DNA from: Mastigias papua
Lineage: Eukaryota > Cnidaria > Scyphozoa > Rhizostomeae > Mastigiidae
Length of the DNA: 64,000 nucleotides
Direction of reading: 5' to 3'
Assembly: GCA_964019165.1 (NCBI GenBank)
Contig: OZ025269.1
Coordinates: 6,610,669 to 6,674,668 of the forward strand
Part shown: positions 53,507 to 64,000 of the stretch, piece by piece
How the letters are laid out: every line of letters starts with the position of its first letter
Numbering within the stretch: the first letter of the stretch is position 1
The notes under the pieces: generated by a model
The model's input: only the letters and a program-made list of their open reading frames with translations
What the model was told of the DNA's origin: nothing
Databases searched by the model: none
Made by a program: the position numbers and the translations under genes

Positions 53507-53850
53507 TCATATTTTTACACAGAAAGCCTATCAGCTAACTGAGATACAAAGAAAAGGAAATTAACATTAAATTGTAACTTCAGGTATAATGCTGGTCTTC
53601 CCAGGGATCGTGCTTCGGGAGGGAATGCTAATTTTGCAGGTATTCCTTTAATTTCTTTTTGAACGTGGTAATCGTGGAACTCGTTTTTATTTGTATTGGG
53701 ATTTCCTTCCACGTCTGTGCACCACAATAGAAAAAACTCTTTTTGGAGAATTCTACGTTTTGCCGTGGAATGTCTAGGTCAAGGTAATTTTTTGTTGAAT
53801 AGTTTGATATTTGGGACCTAGTGGCAAGTCTCAGGCTGGGGTAAAGAGTC
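53475..53850 (-). mobile_element. CR1-like 3' fragment with (CAT/GAT)n tail
   Basis: On the minus strand this is the tail of the family seen at 4140-6438. 53852-53628 reads RLATRSQISNYSTKNYLDLD, RQNVEFSKKSFFYCGAQTW and EIPIQIKTSSTITTFKKKLK. The following 3' sequence is nearly identical to 6208-6436 (ARSLGRPALYLKLQFNV in an alternative frame in both). It ends in about ten GAT units (plus strand 53475-53505, ATCATCATC). The fragment is strongly 5'-truncated. The tail length and high identity suggest a recent event. Confidence 0.88.
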
Positions 53851-53924
53851 ATCTACGCTCGGTTAACAAGTAGAGTATTTGAGTATTTAATAGGATAAAA
53901 GCATTACTCGATCACGAGGTAAAA

Positions 53925-55054
<1,130 letters not shown>

Positions 55055-55331
55055 ACAATCACTACCAAAAGTCCTTGGAACACCAGTTGAATAATGAAGT
55101 TTATTTGGCAATAGTAAATTTCCGGTTAAATTTGGCAGCTACTGATCCTCTCCCCCCTATAAACAATGTTGCAATAAAAGCCTAGTTGCTAGAGTGCTAT
55201 TTAAGAGCAAATTTGCGTGTCTGCTGCGAGTAACCCCAGATTAATTCAACATTGCTCTGAGGGGAAGAGGGCAAGTTTGCTCTATTAGTCAAAATGTAAT
55301 GTAAGTGCTCCAAGATTTTGGCAGTGATTGT
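55055..55331. mobile_element. MITE of the CAATCACTGCC family, copy 2
   Basis: The ends read ACAATCACTACCAAAAGTC and GATTTTGGCAGTGATTGT. The body is the reverse complement of 21251-21528 at most positions. Non-coding, 277 bp. Confidence 0.82.
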
Positions 55332-55554
55332 CTGAGGCAACTCTGTTGGGAGGCTACATTTTGAAAGTTTAATCGGATATACAATAGGGCTTTCGACGTC
55401 GCTGCTTCCATTGGTCATACGGAAAATTTGATATTGTGCGGGATAAGGGGTGAATTAAGGGGGTGTAGTACTGATGCACTGTTCTTGGCTTGCGATCGAG
55501 TTCTCCAATACCAAATCAATTATAAAATTGGAATCAATAAGCTAATCTAAGGAA

Positions 55555-55582
55555 ATGTTCCAAGACTTTTGGCAGTGATTGT
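55555..55582. repeat. Solo end of the CAATCACTGCC MITE family
   Basis: GTTCCAAGACTTTTGGCAGT, followed by GATTGT, matches the right end of the family. No partner end was found upstream, so this is a truncated or internally deleted third copy. Confidence 0.6.
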
Positions 55583-56960
55583 ACGCTTTATTGCAGCTTG
55601 ACAATGACGGAATGCGGACTGTTTCCAGCAGTGTGTTATTGCCTTGAATGCCACTGTTTACACAGTTTATACCACATCTTACACTTGCGGAATACTCTGT
55701 ATTTCTGCATACGCTATGTATTTGATTTCTGTAATATACGTAAAAGATATACAAAATATGTGTACATCGATCAATAACATTCAAGTTTATAGAAATCTTT
55801 CTAGCGGTACAAAAATTGACATCTTTCCACGGTATACACTTTTAAAGATGAAAAGAGCAAGATCATGTGATTTCTTTAAGCAAAACATTGCAAACTTTGC
55901 AGTTTTTCCTCATTATTCCTTTATCAGAATATCAAGAAAGTCATGAAAACTCACTAAATTATGTACATAGACGGTGTACATCTGGCATGGTGGTCACTCT
56001 TCTCTTTGTTACAGGACAACATCCTTTTTCGCTTGATTTTCAAGTATAAACTGTGAGTTTAGACAGTGTAAGCTGTCGCTAGTGCCTGTTGCTGTTGGTC
56101 AATCTGATCTATATTGGAGGACGCTTATTTGAGTAATGTATTGCATGTATTGCATTCCACAGAATGTAGTTTGTTCACCTTATTTTGTCAAATAATCATT
56201 TCCCAAATCTTTCCATAATTCAAACTGAATGTTTGGGTGGTCAAGAGAACTAGAAGTGATTAGAGATTGTGCAGCATACCATATGTTATCACCATAGAAT
56301 CTAACTGGTTGCTCATTATCTAGGACTCCGACGATGAGGAGGTGTTGTGCCTTCCCTCAGAGCCTTCTCACGCCAGAGGGCCTGAGTCTGTTCTACAATG
56401 ACTTAAACTTCCTGATAAAATGATCCTTCTCCCTTCTACTTAGTACTGGGGCTCACCACTCCTTTTGGGTGGTTTTGACTCCACACTCTGTTTTGCAAGT
56501 GCTCTCGATGCTAGATATAGAGATCCTACAACGAGTTGTGATTTCACTATAAGGCAAGTTAAACTCCTTTCACAACAAGTCAACAATCTCATTCTTCTTT
56601 TCGGTAATTCTCGCTTCTCTTGCAATCGTACCTCGACCTCTGAGAACCTTATGGTGCACTTTTATGGCCATCATCAGCCGCATATTAACGCTATTCAATT
56701 CCTATGTGCAAGTATATGATTACGAACCTACGGTTTTGGCACAATGTTATGCGCAAACAGCTGTTCATACTGCTGCTTTCTGTTTGTTATGTAAAAGCTA
56801 CAATCTCATATTTTTTATGAACATAACTTACTGTTGCACTCGTATATACAAATGTACGGTTTATATGCACATTCGCGATGAGACAAACGCAATAAGTTTA
56901 ACCCATGACGTCAGTATGACGCCATAGGGTAAAGTTACGTGAAAATTTTGTCAGCTCAAT
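55583..56960. other. Non-coding or unassigned sequence
   Basis: An open stretch at 56330-56720 (frame containing SDDEEV, later DFTIRQVKLLSQQVNNL) shows no known family. No splice-compatible host exon was recognised. Confidence 0.4.
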
Positions 56961-58153
<1,193 letters not shown>

Positions 58154-61100
58154 TTAATCTTGTAAGCACTCTACTGGTCCAATTGTATACTTCATAATTT
58201 CACTAATTTGGCCTGTATCTCCAACACGAACTTCTGTCAAAGGCAATCGGTTGCGTTCTGTGACAAACCCACTGTCAAATCGCCACTCGTAATCATTTGT
58301 ATCACAGTTGCAAGCTTTTCCATTGCTGGAGCATGTGTTTGTAATGCCACACTGGCAACCTATCAAGATGTAAATTAATCTGTGTTTGTAAAATACAGAA
58401 CTAAGCTCTTTACGGAATTTTTGAGTTGATGTTAATAGGTCACTTTTCAAATACTATCAATACAATGCAATTGATATTTAAGGTCACTAGTTAAGAAGTA
58501 GTTATGAAAGAAATACATGTTTGCATAATTAAATCCATTAATGCCATTGGACTTTGGAATCCTATGCAGTATCAACTGCACCTAAATATAAAAGAATTCC
58601 AGAAAACTGCGGACTATATCAAGCTCATTTTTCTGTGTTATTTTTGTAAGAGTAAGATAAAGAACTCTGTACTATACAGTGGGATCTATCTTTATCTATT
58701 TAACTTATACTGTACATATTCTACTATGCGCAAATCTTTGTTTCGTTCCATAGGCTGGATGAGAGTGCCTGGATTTTACAATGCACATGCAAGAATTACA
58801 ATTTATCAAACACCTAAATAGATTATATGGCATTGTAACTCTATTCTTAAAGATATCAACGTAACGAATGATGCTTATAACTATTACCTATTCCGTATTT
58901 TGGTCCACCTCCTATATACGACATCATAACACCATCCCTGTCAACAACATATGAATACAAGATAGAATGATAGATGGCTGAATTATAACAGTCAAATCTG
59001 GTGAATTGCCGACAACTCTGTGAAGAGTCAACGAAGTCTGTTATATCTTTCCATCTTCCTGAGTATTGAATAGTCTTTCTAAAATGAATGTATTATTGAA
59101 AAGGATCAAGGAAAATTCAAATGCTACAGAAAACAAAGCCATGGGATAAGCAAATTATTGCTACAATCTTAAATCCACAAGGTTTAGAAAGGCCTTATTT
59201 CCGTTATAACAATAACAAAAGCAATTAGTCAACAACTGTTTATTAAGCCATAGCAAGCTTCTACCATGCAGCTTTTATTATACCTTTCTCTTTCCTAAAA
59301 TGCATCCCTACACATGTACTAAGCTAGAGATGTGGAGTTGATGGAAAAGAATTCCACATTAATAGTACACTTCTACTCATTCTAGTTTCTATGGCTGAAA
59401 GACTTGAAAATTTTATCCTTTGGTGATAGATTACATTTGATAAAATTACTAAAGTAAAATCTGGTGAGTTCAAAAAGTGCAATAGTGGCTGCACTATTTT
59501 TCAACCTATTCTTCAATATCTGTAAAGTTTTAAAATGATCAATTGAAGCTATGCATAATACCGGAAAGAGCCAGCGTCTTCATATCCGTTCACAGTAACT
59601 GAAGATTCGCTGTCATGATGAAGGACAGCAAAAGCGCTATTGTTTATAAATTTGCATTCAACTTCAATTGACTGTAGCATTCTGCCATTCTGTATGTTGT
59701 AAAATCCTTCTTTGAGATCATTTGTTAATAATGCTTTTCTGCATGTGGAATGTTTGGAAGATGGATCTAGAATATCAATTTATCAATCCTAGTATTAAGC
59801 ATCTTCTAATCTTTGATCAAAGCATTTCATTGATATGAAGACTATGCAGAAAATTCCCTTATCCTCTAGCTTGATCCATGGCTATAGTGTTCCTTCCTTA
59901 AGATGGTCAAATCTTACTTTCTTGATTCCATCAGCTGTTCACTGTGAGTGAGAGAAATAGAAGCTCTCATAGCATAGACTGGCACCGAATCTGCCAAAGC
60001 CTTCATACAAATTACTTATCAAGTCTCTCTTTCCTTCTGTCATACAATATGAGCAATTAAACTGAACGTTTAGGTGCTGATTTTGAGAGTTTTTAGGTTA
60101 TATATAATATTAAGGTCTTGCATTTACTGCTAATACCTTAATGGGATCCACTTATTGAATACTCTAAGAGAGTAGCAAGCAACGAAAATTAAAGTTGCAT
60201 TCAAGTTGTATTCTCTTGTCTGTATACGCATTCTAAGGATGTATTTCAACCTGCAACTTATTATTTACAGAATTTCAAAAACCTCATATGAAGCAATATT
60301 ACATTTTGGATTAGCTTTCCATTTAAATTGTGTGCCAACAGTACAGTTTCATGCATGAAATGCATTTAGAAATAATTTCAAGCACAAGAGAATTCGAATG
60401 AATTGTCAGAGGCTGATGCGTTTCTTAAAAGGGACTATAAAAAAAGGTTTCTGCCTAAAAATGTATAGATTATTAGCCTCTACTATGAGGATTCTATCAC
60501 AGAGTATGTATGCACAAAGTTTGGCACAGTTTCCCGATGAGAGTTCTAGTCCTCCACTCTTTTAGATAACTAAATTTGCCAAACTATTTCATTCTTCATT
60601 TGAGACAATTTCTCGATCCACATCTGATTGCAACATTTAGTAACGTATGTTTCTGAGAATGACCTGTTTAGTTAGTGTAGAAAGTGAAATATAAAAGATT
60701 CCTTTGAGTTATATTCAATAACTGCGAATCTCCCCTAAATCGTAAAAATTCATCACCCACACTGATAAAACGTTGTTGCGGAGTCGCTTGGAAAGGAAGC
60801 GATGGCTATTTGAAGAACTAATGAAGGAGAGGTATCACTTGTAGAGAATATAATGTCTCCTTTCTATATTGTCTCCCTAGCTATGATTCCTTAAAAAGAT
60901 CTTGTCTGCCTTGGAACTGCTCAAGATGAATAAAACAGAAATTTTCCTACAGCACAAGAATGGAATTGCCATTCAAAATTTATCAGCTTGATTATGAAAT
61001 TATGTCCTTCTTGCGCAAAATTGAGTATGGCTTCTATAGTGTCTTTAGATAGGCACACATGTCAAATAAAAGAAAACAGATGCTTAGATCTACACCCAAT

Positions 61101-61414
61101 GATACTAGATAAAGTCTGATAACTATGATCTAACACAAGCAAAATAATATATGAACCAGTAACATACCAGTACTTTTAGTAATGGAAAGAACAACTTGTT
61201 TCCTGTCATCGCTAGTTCCAATTGGATCTTTTGTGCGAACAACAGTTTTACACAATTTCTCTCTATCGCAATCCAACACGTCACTTGTAATAAATTGCTC
61301 ATCAAACTTCTGAAGAATGCTATCTGCTGTCAGCTTAAAAAATGTACCCATGCACTTGGCATGAGCAATACAAATCAGTATATGTAGTACTATGTAGCTG
61401 AAATAAGGAGACAT
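58154..61414 (-). CDS. Host gene copy 1: secreted protein with contactin-associated/fibrinogen-like module, four exons
   Basis: The exons on the minus strand are 61414-61168, 59766-59562, 59078-58888 and 58359-58154; introns have GT-AG ends and phases 1, 2, 1. The 849 coding nt give 282 residues. Exon 1 encodes a signal peptide (MSPYFSYIVLHILICIAHA) and a short Cys-containing region (VLDCDREKLCKTV), possibly a worn apple domain. Exon 2 reads CRKALLTNDLKEGFYNI, VECKFINNSAFAVLHHDSE and SVTVNGYEDAGSF. Exon 3 reads WKDITDFVDSSQSCRQFTRF and DRDGVMMSYIGGGPKYGIG. Exon 4 reads CQCGITNTCSS, CNCDTNDYEWRFDSGFVTE and LPLTEVRVGDTG, and ends PVECLQD and stop TAA. This is the module found in neurexin IV/contactin-associated proteins and many cnidarian secreted proteins. 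The gene looks intact. No EGF exon is present, unlike copy 2. Function is unknown; extracellular binding is likely. Confidence 0.87.
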
Positions 61415-62539
61415 TTCCAGTAGGAGAATAAAAGTTACGTCTGCATGAGTAGCTTTAAGTCAATATATAGTAAGTGATTGCATTTTTGGCTATGTTACAA
61501 ATGGATTAAATATTAACAAAATGCAAATGCAATAACTTAAGACTACTGCCGTTTGAATTGCAATGGATAAATTATTCATTTGAGACATCATTGTTAATCT
61601 GAATTACGATAAACCCCTGAAGAGGCTATGAGAACTACTTGATATGCTTCTCAGAAATAACTTGAATGATTGCCTTCTCTAAAATGCAAACTTAAGCGTT
61701 TGTTTAATATCCGCATGTCTTTTGCATCATACATTACTTTTGAATTGATAATGAGAACAGTTTCAAACATACATAATGCATTCATTTAATGCATTCGGTT
61801 CACACTATGCTAGTTCGCATTTGCAATACTTTCTAATGGCCTATGTAGAGTCCTTCTCCTTGTTTCCTGCGTGTACATTGAAAACTCCATATATCAGTAT
61901 AACCACCGACTGCACAAGTTCTAAAGGGGCACTAATGATCCGAATGAACTTAAGTATGTATGTTGCTTGAGTGTAAACGAAGGAGCTCTCTAGTTGTTAT
62001 CAACTGACATTCCTTTATTGCCATGTCTTTGCTCATCACTTACATTTGGTTTCCTTTCTACAGGTTAATGGCATCAGAGCCCGCTTTTGGGCTGCAACCA
62101 ATGAAGATTCAGATACTCAAGACATTTATCGCACTATGCAAGTTATGTTAAAAATCGCATTGCTTAATAATCTAGCAACAGGTTGACAGATGTAAGGGTT
62201 GAAGGGCAGTAGTCTATTCAAAATTTTTAAATCGAGTGTCTATTAGATTTTTCCTGTAACTAACGAGAGTTCATTTATGATGATTAGTGTAGTTTACTTC
62301 AAATTAAAGCGAATATTGTCAGAATATATTTGATCCTGGTTTCTATCTATCTATAAGTTTTTGTGCAAAACCTAAAAATTAGGTATTACGCACAAGTGAA
62401 CTCGATAGTCAACTGTTTGTGGAAATGAACATATTTATCTGGATTTACGTCGATTAATAAAGTACCACGGCATGAACCCTTTTGAGTAGAATCTTAGCTG
62501 TCGAGCTGCAAACATCTGTGCAGGATAAATGGAATTGAT
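61415..62539. other. Upstream of copy 1, nothing recognised
   Basis: 5' flank of copy 1 on the minus strand. It is AT-rich. Promoter elements could not be assigned with confidence. Confidence 0.4.
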
Positions 62540-62830
62540 TTGAAAATTGGGGACATGGTCGCTGATGTACCACAATGCCTTAGCCCTCTTCTTTCCTATT
62601 TGAATCTGTTATCTCTCACAGACTTTCCAGATCTCAACGTATCCATATGTGCTGAAGATAATATTCTGTTGTACCAGACTCAATTTTCACTAAACGAAAT
62701 GAGTCTATTAGTCATTACTTTATGAATTTAGATACTTGACTAAGAGGAATAAACTCTCCTTGAATGCAACTAAAACCAATTCAGATATTATATCTTCATC
62801 AAGCAGAAGTATAACATTCTGAATAGTCAA
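62540..62830 (+). pseudogene. Short RT fragment (CR1/Jockey-like)
   Basis: The open frame 62540-62725 reads VPQCLSPLLSYLNLLSLTDF and SICAEDNILLYQ, a worn form of the PQGSVLGPLLF...FADDT..LY blocks. In another frame 62735-62815 continues TKRNKLSLNATKTNSDIISS, the usual block after YADD (KLSLNAKKT). Catalytic residues are changed. It is a small, old insertion. Confidence 0.62.
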
Positions 62831-64000
62831 AGCAAAGAATTGGCATTTAGCTTTTGTTATAATGCACTTGAGACATTCAACATGATAACATACCTCAGCA
62901 TCTACGATTTCACTTCTTATTCTGTCAAATCTTTCCTGCCCATGGTACATTTTACGACTTGCTGTATGAAGATATAATTAATGCAGAATTTGAAGTTATC
63001 TTAAAGAGATCATACTTAAAAAGAACAATGTTTCCTCTATCTACACTCTCCTTACAAAGCATTGGACCGTCTGATCCAATATGGAGTCTATTGAAACATA
63101 TTTATCCCAGATTGATCATACCCACAGTTCTTTTATGAACATCAATGAGAACTGTGGTTAATATTTCGGTGGGAAAGTATATATTGCGATGCTTATGTGA
63201 TATTTTTATTATGAAAAGCCTGTGCTTTCATTTCTTTTGCTTTTCAATATGTTAAAGAAGCGCACCTAAGTCACATTAATGTCAGATTAACAGCAACTTT
63301 CTGTCATAATATTAAGGAAAAAGCAGTATTTACTTTTATCAATTCTACAGTAATACAGTCAAGTTTGATAAAAAGAAAACTTGCACAAAATGTACGATAG
63401 CTGGCATGATGTAAATGCTGCTTAGCGAAAAGAGATTCTTCCCGCAAGTATGAGCCTAATCATTGTAGCTTCAAGTAATAAAAGCCTTTCTTACTTTCTC
63501 AAGTGATGGAATGGGTCAAGAGATTGAGGACTGTAATGATTTAAACGTAAATAATCATACTTAAAGTGCTTAAAACAAGGTTCGACTTCACTAGATCTTC
63601 TCAGCCTTCGATCTATTTTGCACGATTCGTAAACAGAAGTTCTTGTACTGGGCTGGTAAGGTGCTTTCAAGCTTGCCCGGATTGGGTTACGTCATGTTGA
63701 ATAAGAATGAAAATTCAGCTAACCAAATTATAATTCCAATTGAATGGTCATTTTTGTGAGACCTCCAGTTCTATTATTTTCAACAGTTGATTTTGAATTT
63801 ACTGGTACACACTTGAATGTGCACTATATGGCTACTGAGAGAGCAGCGTTAGATAAAGAAAGAAGTACAGTTGCATCATCTAATTGGCGAAGTTTTATTC
63901 TATTTTAAGGAATACGCTGTCAACTTTCAGGTGCAATTAGGGCCCAATCAGATCATGGACTATCAGGCAGATAAAGTTACAAATGATTAGACAAATCTTT
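62831..64000. other. No gene recognised
   Basis: AT-rich sequence to the right edge. No coding or repeat structure is supported. Confidence 0.5.

Overview
The window looks like a metazoan, most likely cnidarian (anthozoan) genome segment, AT-rich and gene-poor. This is an inference. It rests on split genes with GT-AG introns and on secreted proteins combining an apple/PAN domain, an EGF-like exon and a contactin-associated/fibrinogen-like module, an architecture expanded in sea anemones and corals. The mobile elements (CR1/L2 elements with SGNH esterase, R2-group elements, BEL/Pao, hAT, pogo, THAP-transposase/YqaJ) fit too. No species is claimed.

Host genes: three related copies lie in tandem on the minus strand. 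Copy 1 (61414 to 58154) is a complete four-exon gene for a 282-residue secreted protein. Copy 3 (about 45041 to 44072) is a pseudogene of the same module, with conserved splice sites but two apparent frameshifts and an in-frame stop. Copy 2 starts at 40676 (signal peptide plus apple domain), continues through an EGF-like exon (30818-30731) and two module exons (24237-24033, 11643-11462), and runs off the left edge. All its exons join in phase, and its introns of 6 to 13 kb are packed with transposable elements.

Region by region: 1-7125 is a decayed R2-group non-LTR retrotransposon apparently split by a pogo-like/HIRAN-like segment and by a CR1-like element. 7130-10740 is a second R2-group element split by a CR1-type 3' fragment. 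12.4-15.7 kb holds a minus-strand R2-group endonuclease remnant and a CR1 element with a foldback element inside it. 16.2-20.5 kb is a degenerate BEL/Pao element with both LTRs. 21.0-23.6 kb is a C-rich-ended DNA element (called X here) containing a MITE and a hAT element. 24.35-28.93 kb is another X copy, split by an apparently intact 3.8-kb DNA transposon. That transposon has a SWIM-YqaJ nuclease gene (plus) convergent with a THAP-DDE transposase gene (minus), the ISL2EU-like arrangement. 31.6-32.5 kb is a non-autonomous element with inverted sub-terminal tandem repeats, an apparent 8-bp target duplication and perhaps a solo LTR inside. 32.8-39.6 kb carries CR1/L2 remnants and a weak gag-like remnant. 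41-46 kb has a PIF-type MITE, a hAT element with a perfect 8-bp duplication, and a pogo/mariner-type MITE. 46.8-53.9 kb is an L2/CR1-like element with ORF1 and SGNH domain, interrupted three times. 54-58 kb is mostly non-coding, with MITEs and long AT runs. 61.4-64 kb is mostly unassigned.

The main interest is the intact transposase/nuclease transposon, the recoverable insertion order (many insertions break a recognisable reading frame), and the tandem apple/EGF/fibrinogen-like gene family hosting these elements. Domain names come from reading translated motifs by eye; no database search was run.
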